From Rosa chinensis (taxonomy: Eukaryota; Streptophyta; Magnoliopsida; Rosales; Rosaceae): a stretch of DNA of 64,000 nt. The notes under the pieces were generated by a model. It was not told the origin of the DNA, did not search any database, and saw only the letters and a list, made by a program, of their open reading frames with translations. Made by a program: the position numbers and the translations under genes. Where the stretch lies: contig NC_037088.1 of assembly GCF_002994745.2 (NCBI RefSeq), positions 60,592,397-60,656,396 of the forward strand. The letters run 5' to 3'. Shown here one piece after another: positions 35,701 through 47,973 of the stretch. The first letter of the stretch is position 1, and each line of letters starts with the position of its first letter.

Positions 35701-36700
35701 TTCATGTTTGCTCTCAGTCTACATGGAAAAGTATTATCATCATGTACTGTTAGGGACATTTAAAATAAAAAGATATTTCTGGATTCTGAAACACCAAAAG
35801 GACCAACCTTTAAATGACAGTTTGCCAACTTGACATATGTTGCTCCAGCTCTGTCCCCTGAAACACCACATCCCAAAGATTAGAAAGCAATAAAAACGGC
35901 ATTGGAAAAATCTAATAACAAGTTTAAAAGACATTATCATTGCTTGTCACAGAGTTAACAAAGCACTACTTCCAAATTAACGAGAATAGGAACCACTACA
36001 TGTACAATAAGGCTTTCCAGGCCCATCGGTTAGAAACCGCGATAATAAGTCAGAACTTGATTGTACATGAACACCATTTCAAGCATAATATCTATTTCAT
36101 CTCATTAATCGACAACTTCGATTTATTAACACTTGATTGCAAATTTCTCCCAAAACAACTTCGAAACACCGTTCCCTATCACGGTAATGCACTTATCATT
36201 AAAACCTACAAGCCTAATTCATCCAAGTTCTAAAAGCCAGTCAATTAAAGATCAAACTTTATCATTAATTTCAAAATCAAGCTCAGACCTTTTGCCATCC
36301 CTAAAATCCCAATTAAATAAAAAAAATTCAAACAGAATAGCATTATCAGATCCTCAATGCAACACTAACTAACCGATTCTACTGAACCAGTAAAAACATA
36401 CACGATCAAATCCGAGACGGATTCGATGCAATCACACAAAATCCCAAAGGCACCGTTTACCACCTCGATCCAAAATTTCACCGCAAAGCAAAAAGATGAC
36501 GCGAAAAACAAAACGATCGGAGCGAAATCGAGGAATTAGAGAGAGTGAAACTCACAGGATTTGGCGAGCTTGTAGGAATTGGCAGCTTTATCGAAGAGTT
36601 CGGCGGCGTCTTCGTATTTGGAGCCGAAGAGGCCCCAACCGCCGAGCTTCTTCTCCGCTTTGCGTTCCAAATCTTCAGCCTTAGCTATCTGGTCTCCCAT
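32769..36700 (-). CDS. ASNAP: Alpha-soluble NSF attachment protein (alpha-SNAP)
   Basis: Nine exons on the minus strand splice in frame to 289 residues, exactly the usual plant alpha-SNAP length: 36700-36556, 35857-35808, 35718-35646, 35200-35121, 34623-34472, 33551-33392, 33307-33260, 33038-32958 and 32849-32769. The protein starts [20 protein letters not shown] and continues through TPR-like helical hairpins. Diagnostic stretches are [67 protein letters not shown] and the C-terminal [18 protein letters not shown], whose acidic end and preceding Leu stimulate NSF ATPase. Alpha-SNAP binds assembled SNARE complexes and recruits NSF to disassemble them after membrane fusion. No lesion was seen. 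A CT-repeat lies in the 5' leader. The transporter gene downstream in the window points the other way. Confidence 0.95.
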
Positions 36701-36724
36701 TGGTTTTAGAATTTTTTTTGGTTC

Positions 36725-36729
<5 letters not shown>

Positions 36730-36761
<32 letters not shown>

Positions 36762-36765
36762 CTCT
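36730..36765. repeat. (CT)n microsatellite in alpha-SNAP 5' leader
   Basis: About 17 CT units lie 30 bp upstream of the minus-strand ATG (GA-repeat in the transcript). GA/CT-rich leaders are common in plant core promoters. Confidence 0.9.
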
Positions 36766-37659
36766 GGAGAAGAATGGAAGGGTTTGAGTTGAATGGAAGG
36801 GGAAAACAGGAGTCTTGAAGATTTCTGAGGACGGTGACGCGGCTAAGTCAAGGAACGCGGGCTTGTTTGAGGTTGAGAGGCCCAAGGTTGTTTAACAAGT
36901 CAAGGCCCATTGGGAATTGTCAACTATACCAATTTATTCTCTATTTTGTCTATTGCAATTGAATAGAATTACATGTATGAAACTAGAGTTTTGGAAACTA
37001 ATCAGAATCTAGGGGTAATTCTCCGTGGTAAGTTAAGAGAAGTCAGTTTTAACATCATTAAATAAGCTAAAAAAAAATTTGTTAGACTTTAGAATCATAT
37101 CTTCTTCTTTTTCTTTAAAAGAAATACACCGATTTAACTCTTAATTAAGAGCATTAATCCAACATCCACTAGATTTCTTTAGGGGAGAGGAAGCCATTCT
37201 TCTCACAGAAGCAACACATCATGTTAAATGGGTTTTGAATTTTTCTCATATTGGAACAATTCATTTGAACGCGGTAAAGAAACACATTGATTAATACATA
37301 ATTTTTTCAGAAAGACAACCGTATTAGATAGGAGCATTGTGCATTTTTTTCTCTTTGATAGATGATTTGAATTTCATAATTTTTAATGTTTGGCTCCACA
37401 ATAAATATGAATTGTGTAAAACTCATCCATGGCTTGCATGAAAATCAAATAGGGTTTATCATTAATTCCCCTTATCCATGAATATCCTAGCATCCATATT
37501 ATCATCACAAGCTCATTTCAACTATATAATTATATCTGGATACGACCAAAAGAAACTTATATATCTCCATTAAAATAATGAGCGCACCAACTATATATGC
37601 TTTGCATTATCAGGTTGCATTGTTGCAGGCTTTGTTAGCTAATCCAAAACTGAAGGAAG
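36766..37659. other. Divergent promoter region between alpha-SNAP and the first transporter
   Basis: About 0.9 kb of AT-rich DNA separates two head-to-head start codons and must contain both promoters. A possible 5'-UTR intron acceptor (TTGTTGCAG) lies at 37620-37628, just upstream of the transporter ATG. Confidence 0.5.
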
Positions 37660-39772
37660 ATGACGAACCAGCAAAACAACGATGAAGCCGGAGTGGTCAC
37701 TCATCCTCTTCTCCATGACTTCAAAACCCTAGAAGGTCAAACTTCTTCATCATCCTCCATACAAGGCGCTTCATTTTCCGGCGCCGTTTTCAACATCTCA
37801 ACCACCATGATCGGAGCCGGAATCATGTCTATCCCGGCCACCATGAAAGTGCTGGGAATAATTCCCGGGTTCATAGCTATCTTAGTAGTGGCTGTCTTGA
37901 CAGAGGTCACGGTGGAGTTCATGCTAAGGTACACGAACTCCGGCAAGTCGGAAACCTACGCCGGCATGGTGGGGGAGTCGTTTGGACCGTTGGGTTCGAT
38001 TGCTGTGCAAGTCTGTATCATCATAACCAACCTGGGTTGCCTCATCATTTATTTCATCATCATCGGTAAGCTCTTCAATGTGCATGTCTTTTTTTTTTTT
38101 TTTTTGTTACAGGGGAGGCCTCAAATTCAATGTGCACGTCTTTAATTCATAATTGTTGTATTGTCCAATATGCCTAATAAAACAAAGAGGACCCATTACT
38201 GGGTTGTTGTCTGATTACAACCACCCACCGCCAATATCCAAACAACAGAGCAAAATTCATTAGGGGCTACAGTGATTGAGTGTATTAGCGTCGACTGTTT
38301 GTTCGATTAGCTCGTTATGTTGGACATACCGTAACTAAAATTAGTTCGATTAGCTCAATATGTTCGATTAGCTCATTACTTCGACTCAAACTCCTGACTT
38401 GCGGTGTTCTAGAAAACTGAAAAAAATTTTGATTCAACACGGAGTACTAGTGATGTTCCTTTTGCTTTTGACAGCAGTTAATATCTGTGATAATTTTTTG
38501 GTATACACTAATGGAAGAAAGTTTCAAACTTTTCTTTAGGGGATGTGCTATGTGGGAGTACTCAATCTGGAGGAATTTTGCATTTGGGAATGTTACAAGA
38601 ATGGTTTGGCATCCATTGGTGGAATTCTCGAGCTTATGCGCTTCTTTTCATTGCTATATTTGTGATGCTTCCATTAGTCTTGTTACGCCGAGTAGGTCAG
38701 TGAACTTTGATCAAATGGTTGATGAACAAAAATGTGAAGTTGGGCAGGTCTAGTTTTCCCTCATTGCTTGTTGCTTGAATTGCAGATTCACTTAGGCACA
38801 CTTCGGCAATATCCATTTTGTTAGCAGTGGTTTTTGTTGCCATATGCTCTGCAACGGCGATTTATGCTGTGTGCAAAGGGAGAGCTCACAAACTGAGACT
38901 ATTTCCTGACTTTGCAATGGTCTCAATATTTGATATTTTCACCAGTATCCCAGTCGTTGTGACTAGTTTTGGATTCCATGTCAATGGTGAGGAGGATACA
39001 TCAATTTTTGGTCTATTGTATGGTAATGTAATATGTAACACTAAATTCTGATGCATTGCAAATGTGTGAGTGAATGAATGCAGTTCATCCAATTAGAGCA
39101 GAGCTCGGTGAGCCTTCTGATATGAAGTTAGCTGGTCGGATTTCTCTGCTGATCTGCGTCACCATTTACTTCTCGATTGGCTTCTTTGGCTACCTATTGT
39201 TCGGGGACTCAATAATGGCTGACATGCTAGTAAACTTTGATCAAAACTCTGGCTCCACATTCGGGCAGATGCTCAATGTTGTTGTTCGATCAAGCTATGC
39301 AATGCACCTCTTGCTGGTGTTCCCCGTTATGCACTTTTCATTAAGGGCCAACATAGATGAACTGCTCTTCCCAAACAAGCCTGTTTTGGCGGAAAGCAAC
39401 TCAAGATTTCTAATCCTCACTTGTGTCTTGCTCTCATTTTCTTACTTTGTGGCAATAGCTATCCCAAACATATGGTACTTCTTTCAGTTTATGGGATCAA
39501 CCACTGTGGTTTGCCTCTCATTTATATTCCCTGGTGCTCTCATTCTCAGGTAACCACATTCTGACCCTTTTCACTTCTCTAGCTTAGCGCTTGTAAGCAA
39601 GTGCAATACTTTTCCCGAATTTGGTTTTTGATTCAAATTTGTTAACAGGGATGGACATGGGATATCAACAACAAAGGACAAGATAATAGCAATATTGGTG
39701 ATGGTTTTGGCTGTGGTGACGAGCTCAGTTGCAATCTCCGGCAATTTCTACACTTCAACTCAAAGCTCTTAA
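37660..39772 (+). CDS. AVT6-type vacuolar amino-acid transporter, copy 1
   Basis: Five exons (37660-38065, 38540-38695, 38786-38986, 39084-39549, 39649-39772) join in frame to 450 residues. The protein belongs to the amino acid/auxin permease (AAAP) superfamily. After a hydrophilic N-terminus it has the TM1 signature SGAVFNISTTMIGAGIMSIP, then AGMVGESFG, ITNLGCLIIYFIIIGD, WFGIHWW, PVVVTSFGFHVNVHPIRAEL, GYLLFGDSIMADMLVNFD, FPVMHFSLRANIDELLFP and a final membrane segment near the C-terminus. About eleven membrane spans are expected. AVT6 members export neutral and acidic amino acids from the vacuole. Every exon has GT-AG borders and compatible phase, and no lesion was seen. It forms a tandem pair with 45713-47513. 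Confidence 0.93.
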
Positions 39773-41587
39773 AGCCAGCAAATGCTACATATATAACTCT
39801 GCAGATTGGGCACAGGTTTTTTTAATGCCACAAATTCTGCTCCATCTAGAGAACCAAATTGGATTCATTACATTTGTCTTCCTGCGAAATTTGATGTATT
39901 AATGTGGAACCGAATTTAGAGATAGAAGTTTGATCTTTTCCTTCAATTATCATATAGGGGCCAACTCCCTTCATCATCAAGTTCATCAAATTTGTCTACA
40001 ACTATAAGAACAAGATCATTAGTAGTATCTATGGCTTTCCAATCCACCATTAGTTAGTTTCGATCATATAAACAAACTTATCTTTTTCTTTCCACGTTGG
40101 AAAGCTATATGTATCAATCTATGTTCCTCTTGAAATGACCCCTCAACCACTTACCTCCAAAAAGAGAAAATAATTTCCAGAAGTGCATGATCTATCGAGA
40201 AACAAAATATAAAAAATAAAAATTGAATTAATCACAATCAAATCAAATTGTGTTGGTAATTTCGGTAGAAAAAAACAAATTGGTAAAGATCATGTTACTT
40301 TCACTAATTTATGTATTTAGATGTTTAGTGGCTTGATATATGCTTATTCAATAATTTATTAATACGGTCTTTTAAAACAATTTAAACGCATTAGTAAAGT
40401 TTACTTATTCATAAAACAAGAGGAAGACTAGTCAATAAGAGTTTGCTAGAACCTACTTTAGAGCAACTCTATTTTAGAGAAAAAATGGGTTGTTTTGCTC
40501 CGATATATTCCCTATAATTATCTCTAAAATAGAGATAGTGATGAGTTAGAAAACAAAATTCTCTATATTTACAGCAGTTTGTAAAATTTAAGGGAAGGAT
40601 TTATAGAAAAATTATGAAATCTGTAAAATAGAGAATATATTGGAGTTGGAGCATAAATTTTTTTGAATATTTTAATTTTTAATTTCCTATAATAGAGACT
40701 TTCCAGTTTCCTGGAGATGCCCAAACTTCATGTATATTTCATACACGTTTAAAAGATGATTACTTTAGGTTGGTACGTGTCTCATAAAGGGTAGGCCTTC
40801 AATTGTCTATATCTATAATTTAAATGATGTTCATGATTGAACAACTATGCTCAAATGCTACCGCAATATGAATACCAAACTCATGAACAATCATTTTCAA
40901 CAGCTAAAAAGCAATTAAAAAGACGTGGGGATTTCAATTTACTTGTTCAAGAATTATATTCAAGATTACTTGTTTAATTACTTTAAATTTAAATTCAAGA
41001 CGGAAACTAAAACAACGCAAACTTGAATATATATATATATATAAAAATATGCTAATAAATATGCTAATTAAGATGATTGACTATGATTTCTCTAATTGGT
41101 AAACGATCATGTGAAAACAGCTCTTCAATAACACACAACTCAGAATTGACGTATCAGTAGTACAAGCTTACATGCTATAATATTGTTCATGATAAACACA
41201 CAGAATAAGAACATATTCAAAAATGTAAAATTGAGAACGTCTGATGAATTACACAAAACACTCATGAAATTAAAGTCATAAAAACTGATCGACCAATTCA
41301 ATTTCCGTCCCATCTTAGCTTGATGCATAATCAACAACCAAATTTAGAAACTAAAAATTAGTCTTAACTCTTTAAATTTATACCATCTCCAATGGATATA
41401 TCAAATCCACATGGAGGCTTTTACTGGTAACAAAAGACATATGAAATAACTCCAACCAATTAGTCTTATCCTACGTGTAAATGACATATGAAGATGGGCA
41501 GAGCAAGTCTTAATAATTATTTCTCTCACTTCCTTTTTAATGACCAAAACTGTCACTATATTTTTGTTTTGGCCAATTATACATATA
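39773..41587. other. Intergenic DNA with possible MITE debris
   Basis: The first 200 bases are the likely 3' untranslated region. Around 40460-40730 an AT-rich segment starting TTTAGAGCAACTC and ending near GGAGATGCCC resembles decayed MITE ends. No gene was found. Confidence 0.35.
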
Positions 41588-42587
41588 TCTAAAGGAGGAT
41601 ACACTGTTCTACTGTTCATTCGGGCGTTACTGTTCATTCGAGCCCCAATTGAATGACGCTTTTGCCCTTCTCTTCTTTGTCTAATTACGGGTTGCCATGC
41701 TTCTATACGTTTCCAGACGTCTCTATATGAGGCAACCGACCTCATACTTTTCCAGAAGTCTCTATCTTGAGGCAATATAGAGAACCACAGTCGTTTCCAG
41801 AAGTCGATCCTTATTAAACCAAGCGTTGCAACCGACCTCATACTTTTCCGGAAATCTCTATCAAAATCGAAATCCCATCTCATAATCCACCGACATCAGC
41901 GATAAAAATAAAAAATAGTGATTCATCCTTTTCAGGCAGCCTCTATCCAAATCGAGCTTCATATTCAACCGACCTCGGCAGGGGAATTGAAATCACAGTA
42001 AGAATTGGGTAAACCTCTATGGGTATTAATTAATCTATTACAGCACAGTGTTGAATTTCATTGTCTTTTTGATATTAGGATTTAGTCCAAGTCGTATAAG
42101 CATTTGGGTTTTTAGTTTCTAGAGTTTTACAGTTGGAAAATTCCAAATGTGGAGACTTTAGAATTGTCTTTGTATGCTAAAGTTGGTTTGGGTATAGAAT
42201 GAATTCTGCAAATTGCAGTTCTTTGTAGCCGCTTTGATTAATCTTGGGGTTTTACTCTGTAGATTTGACTAATTAGCTGCATATCACTGGCAGCTAGACT
42301 ATTAGATTATTAATATTGCTTTTCTTTTTGAGTTCAAATGATTTTTTTTTTCACGTCAGATCATTTTCAAAGGCATGTTTTTCTTTTCTCTGTTTGTCGT
42401 TGCATATGCTTTTATTATGCAATTTGTGCTTAGTTTGTTACAATATTCTTAATATTTGTTTATTAAGTGATAATATTTGTTTTTTCCATGTTTAATGACC
42501 TTCTTTGGAATCAAGTTGATTGATAAATTATCATGAATGAGGATTATGATCTAAAATTTTAATTGGATTATATATGTAACTACAGAG

Positions 42588-43862
42588 ATGGCAGCTGAGA
42601 ATGCCAGGAGAGGGATAAAGAGGTTCTTGGAACAATCCACAAGTGACCGAGTTGATCAAGGAGAATCTAAATGTAGTTGTGTCAAATCAAAGAGATTGAA
42701 AACAAGTGAGTATAGCTTTGATGCTTTCTTAAACATTGACATTTATAAGTGGTGTGAAGAAAAATAATTGTGTCTGTGCAATGTAAATTAATTCATATTG
42801 TTTCATTGTTGGTTACAGTATTTCATCTAGAAATTGCTGGAGGATCTAATTAATGTCAGAATGAAATGCAATCAGGAGATGGTGATCAAAATGTCAGTCA
42901 AGGTATAATGAAGTTCTGTTTATGGCTGGATGTTTGATTTATTTAGGTAAAGATGGAAGCTTTACAGGCTACTTTGCATCTGGCGTGGGTATTCGTTATT
43001 GTTAGTTTTTGAGTCAGTATTGGTAAACTAATTTGTTCAAATTGGATTGAGCTTAATGGCTGCCATAGAATAAAGTTTAGAGGGTCAGAAATCACAATTT
43101 TAAGTGTTTATGTTGTTGGTCTGCATTTTCTCTTTATCCATGAGAGTTTAAGATTTTGCTTGATTATTTCTGTAATGCTTTGGTTTAGAGATTAGTGGAG
43201 GCTTGGTATCCAGAGATTGTTTGATGAAGTTACTGATAAAGAATCGGTATCAATACTTTTAAATTTTATTTCTTCTTTGTGTACTTCTGTTGTTCTTGAT
43301 GTAAGTTTCTATTTGTTGTTGGTGTTGATTTAGAATACTGAATTAGTAATCTTTGGTTTATGTACGATTTTCTATTATACATTTCCGTTGCTTTGTCAAA
43401 TTTTTAAAAATGATTTGCTCAGAGACATGAATTCTTTTGTTATGTATTCAATTTTTTTTTTTTAGTATTGTGAGTAAATGATGTTCATGTATCATTCCCA
43501 TTATACATGTTGCAGGTGTGAAAGGATTGATTTTAAACAGTTGATACACAGTAAAGGTATCAGCTAAATTCATTATATAAATTTTTTGGCCAATTTTGGG
43601 TATTTGGTTCAAACTTATCAATAAAACATCAAAATTTTGACCACAATTGATTTTGATTTTGATTTTGATCAAGATTGATATTTTAATTTATTAATTTCAA
43701 TAGGTCATTGAAAGGGTTTTCATATTTTTGTGTTTGCAGGCAATGGAAGATATTAATTTTGCAGGCAATGGAAGTCTCGCTTTATATATAAAGATTAAAG
43801 CCAAAGCAGCCACCGAGACCTCTCCATTCCCCTCTGAGGTAAATTCCCATTTTAAAAACCAA

Positions 43863-43947
<85 letters not shown>

Positions 43948-45126
43948 AAACATGTTGCTACATACATCTGTCTATTTATTTATCTAAATTATTCAGAATT
44001 TTCAGTCGGTTTTCAACATTAATGACCTTATCTAGGTATTTAAAACTATTTACAATGATAAACAGATTGTTCCAACACAAAAAAAATTCTGATTAATCCG
44101 TGCTTTCACACAAGAACATACTCATTAATAATGTTAGTTAAACAAAAAATATGAAAAACAGTTAGATACAATATTACAAAGGTATGTTACACTTGATCTC
44201 CTCATAAGTATATATTTCATCTGCTTAGTGAATAGTTATTAATTCCACTCTTCATATTAAAAAATTCAACGAAAAAAGTTGTATTTGAATCAAATTCTTA
44301 TTCTCTCCACAAAAATTTTCAATTCTTGGAACTAATTTTTTTACTTTATTTTTTATTTTTTATAAATCAAAATCTAATGATGATGCTGATGGTTATAGTA
44401 ATGGCCAGTTCAATTACCTGTTCTCATATGTGAACTCCAGCTGAACATTGATTTACTAATTATTTACTCAGATAGATGACAGTGAGGAATTTGTACTCTG
44501 AAAAGTGGAACCTATATTGGAATTGTTTTACTTCACAATTTCATTAAAGTCCTTTGTTCATCCAAGGAAAGGAATGAATATCTGTTCTTTTGTTCATCTG
44601 ACCTGAGAGTTTATATATGCTTTTTTTTTTTTTTTTTTGCATGAACTTAGATTGTATGAAATTTTTATATGTTGTTAAGCACAACTTTTTTTCCTTTCAT
44701 TATGATGTGCTATGTTATATGTGTGACTGTGTGAGTCAAATACACAAAGCACAACTATAAATTTACTGCATCTCATGTGCACCTCTTATTCATAACACTA
44801 GATACAGAAGTTGTGAATTCTGCTTCTAGGATTAATGACCCATAAAGAATATTGTTTATCTTTGTTAAAGCAAAATTTTGATTTTGGCCTTTGTAATCAT
44901 GGCAAGTATTTATCTAACAAAGATACGAGTATAATTGAAAATGTTAAAAAAAGTTACCATTTAAGTTATGTTAAAAAAAGTTACCATTTAAGTTAATATA
45001 TTGAATCTGATACAAAAAAACTAACTACTCATACTTACTCTTTTATTGTAGATGGACATAGCAATGACTTACAAGGGTATGGAGACCGAAGGGTTGAACA
45101 CTGACAAATATGATGGGCTTCATTGA
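42588..45126 (+). CDS. Helitron-borne four-exon ORF, 97 residues, unknown
   Basis: Four segments with GT-AG borders join without a stop: 42588-42705, 42876-42902, 43765-43838 and 45052-45126. The product starts MAAENARRGIKRFLEQS, passes through RDGDQNVSQ, GNGSLALYIKIKAKAATE and TSPFPSE, and ends MTYKGMETEGLNTDKYDGLH. The N-terminal half is basic. I do not recognise a domain. It may be a fragment of a host or replication-related gene picked up by the Helitron. Phase compatibility across three introns is more than chance would readily give, but the exons are short and expression is unproven. Confidence 0.35.
43866..43944. repeat. Compound (AT)n(CT)n microsatellite
   Basis: About 19 AT units are followed directly by about 20 CT units, inside the Helitron just behind the third small exon. 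Confidence 0.95.
44941..44994. repeat. Perfect 27-bp tandem duplication
   Basis: The unit beginning ATGTTAAAAAAAGTTACC occurs at 44941 and 44968 without a difference, which suggests a recent slip within the Helitron. Confidence 0.95.
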
Positions 45127-45392
45127 TTTTCTTAAAGCTGCAATCCATGAAATCTCTCTCTACTTGCTCAATTGTAATATGATGTACATCATATTTTTAT
45201 GTATACAAGCTATGCTCTCAGTCTTAGGTCCAAACAAGTAATTATTCCATTATGTAGTGGTTAGTAGTTGATTTTAGTTTAATCTTGAACTATATCTTTG
45301 CTCAAAATTATCATCCTAAAAAATAAAATAAAAAACCCGCACCATCGCATGGGAGAATTAGCCCCGCAGCAAAGCGCGGGCAACATTGCTAG

Positions 45393-45712
45393 TAATAAAA
45401 GGTTGCCAGACACGACTCATCGTCTACACCGTTGATTTTTAAGAAATCCCACAGCGCCCACTTTTCCATCCAGATACAAATTGGTCCAAGTACACAATAA
45501 CCCCCACTCCAAGCTCAAATTCCAATCCTACCCTCGCCTTAACCCCCTCACCATAATCCCCTCCCCCACATGTATTAATGATATTTTGGTAAATTAAACC
45601 CACTTCCTAGTCATAGCCCACATCTTAGCCATCCAATATAAATCACGTTAAAGTTCATGATGTAGAAAGTGACAAAAACCATTTTGACCTCCTCCCTCTT
45701 CTCCTCATCGGA
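45393..45712 (+). other. Promoter and leader of the second transporter
   Basis: 320 bp lie between the Helitron end and the ATG at 45713. The Helitron insertion therefore sits at the edge of this promoter. No clear TATA box was chosen. Confidence 0.4.
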
Positions 45713-47513
45713 ATGTCGCCGGCGGCCGGAGTTCACGCGCCACTGCTGCCGGAGAACAAGAAAGTAAGGCATGGAGGCTCGGTTTCCGGGGCGGTGTTCA
45801 ATGTTTCGACTAGCATTATTGGTGCTGGGATTATGTCCATACCTGCCACTCTTAAGGTGTTGGGGGTCATACCAGCCTTTGTGCTCATTGTGATCATTGC
45901 TTTCTTGGCCGACGTTTCGGTAGAGTTTCTGATGAGGTTTACGCAATCCGGCGAGTCGAGGACGTACGCCGGTGTAATGAGGGAGTCGTTTGGGGAGGTC
46001 GGATCGGTTGCAGCACAAGTATGTGTTATGATCACTAACCTAGGGTGCTTGATCATGTACCAGATTATAATAGGTAAGCTAGCTTCAAATTCTCTCTACT
46101 TATTTATGTTCTAATATTCTAAAGATTAGAAACTTCTCCTAATATTGAATGGTTTTTTACATTTTTCTTTAGGGGATGTCCTTTCTGGAAATAAAACGGG
46201 GCATTTGGGTGTTCTGCAAGAATGGTTTGGAGTTCAGTGGTGGAACTCACGTGACATCGCTCTCTTGTTCACTCTGGTTTTGATAATGCTACCGTTGGTG
46301 CTGTTAAGGCGTGTAGGTTAGTACTTGAACACAAGGAAACAATCCTTTTTTGTCTAGCTAGTTTGGTTTACGGTTTAGAAGTTTGAAATCGGGAAAAGAA
46401 ATTACCCAAAAATGGGGAAGTTTATACGGACCATTCTTGGAGTTGCTTTTCCGTGAACCAAACGAGGCTCAGGTGTTGAAACATGTATGTCCGATTACTT
46501 AAATCTTGGTTTTGTTGTGGACTGCAGAATCTCTGAGGTTCAGTTCAGCTATATCAGTTCTTCTTGCTGTGGTTTTTGTTGGGATAAGTTCTGCAATGGC
46601 AATCCTCGCAATCTTTGAAGGGAAAACCAAAACCCCAAGATTGGTTCCAAGTTTAGACCAACAAACCACCTTCTTTGATCTGTTCACTGCTGTTCCAGTC
46701 ATTGTGACAGCCTTCACTTTTCATTTCAATGGTAAGAAAGGCATCGTTTCACCATTCATACACAGCTTTTAGTCGAGTTGCAGCTCGAATTACTCACCAT
46801 TCTGATCTCTGATCTGCTTTGCATACAGTTCACCCTATCGGTTTCGAGCTTGGGAAGCCTTCAGATATGATCTTGGCTGTCCAAATCTCATTAGTGCTTT
46901 GTGCAGCCATCTACTTCACCATAGGACTATTTGGGTACCTATTGTTTGGGGATTCAATCATGACTGACATACTTGTAAACTTTGATAGAAGCTCTGATTC
47001 AGCAATGGGGGCACTACTCAATGATATGGTCAGATTGAGCTATGCACTCCACTTGATGTTGGTGTTTCCACTCTTGAACTTCTCTTTAAGAGCAAACTTG
47101 GATGAGTTTCTTTTCCCTAAGAAACCACTACTGGCAACAGATACCAAAAGATTTATGTTCCTCACTTTTGGTTTGCTAGTCTTTTCTTACCTAGCAGCAA
47201 TAGCATTCCCAAACATTTGGTATCTCTTTCAGTTTCTGGGTTCAACCTCTGCAGTCTGCCTTGCATTCATTTTCCCTGGTGCTATTGTTCTGAGGTAATC
47301 TAATCTCTTGATCTCTTCCTCTCCTATTTGTTTTCGAGAAGATGGAAAAACTTCACACTAATATATTGACTATATATGAATTATAGGGATGTGCATGGGA
47401 TATCTACAAAGAGGGATAAGATTATGGCGACGATAATGGTTTTCCTGGCAGTAGTAACAAGTGCAATTGCCATTTCCACCAATGTGTACAACTCATTCGG
47501 AAACAAGTTGTAA
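45713..47513 (+). CDS. AVT6-type vacuolar amino-acid transporter, copy 2
   Basis: Five exons (45713-46073, 46173-46316, 46528-46731, 46829-47294, 47387-47513) give 433 residues. Intron number and phases are identical to the copy at 37660, and exon 4 is exactly the same length (466 bp). Landmarks are SGAVFNVSTSIIGAGIMSIP, ITNLGCLIMYQIIIG, WFGVQWW, VTAFTFHFNVHPIGFELG, GYLLFGDSIMTDILVNFD and FPLLNFSLRANLDEFLFP. The N-terminus is shorter and begins MSPAAGVHAPLLPENKK, with an acidic-cluster di-leucine-like LLPE motif that could be a tonoplast-sorting signal. Function is by family: export of amino acids from the vacuole. No lesion was seen. Confidence 0.93.
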
Positions 47514-47973
47514 TTGAATTTCCTTCTCTGCCGTGCCATTTTTGTAGTAGTTGAGGTACTTGTATTGGTGTGTATTATTCATAATCGTGCCGTCCATGTA
47601 GAGATTATAAACATTACTACATGAATGGAAGAGAGATGATGAAGATTACTGGCAAATGGACTCTTGAAGAATTGCTTACTGTGTATTGAATATGCATTAA
47701 ATTACTAATTACTCTAGTAAAAAAACATTTATAGATTGTTTTTATGAGATTGCTCGCCAATCTTGAAGCAGGATATCTGTGTAAGGGGAGATGTGTTATA
47801 GATAATTCTCCACCGATCATCATTCATAAGAAAATTGAATCCACTAGTCTGATCTCAAACTCTATTTATTACGAACTAAGACGAAGGAAACTACAAGTCA
47901 TATTCATCTATCCTTACAAAAGGGAGTGCCATGCGCATACAGAAATGACATTTCATCAGATCTGAATTGGAGA

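Larger units (their letters stand above)
41588..45392 (+). mobile_element. Non-autonomous Helitron, 3.8 kb
   Basis: The right end has Helitron hallmarks: a GC-rich hairpin (GCCCCGC-AGCAAA-GCG-c-GGGC, 45361-45381) about 8 bp before a terminal CTAG at 45389-45392, which is followed by T. The proposed left end is TCTAAAGGAGGATACACTG at 41588, starting with TC and preceded by A, as expected for insertion between A and T. No Rep/helicase gene is present. The element carries an intron-containing ORF (next entry), a compound microsatellite and a 27-bp duplication. It sits between the two transporter copies. The right end is stronger than the left. Confidence 0.65.

Noticed and set aside
43728..43949. 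Open frames across the (AT)n(CT)n tract on both strands
   Set aside because: They exist because dinucleotide repeats lack stop codons. Only 43765-43838 is kept, as a possible exon.
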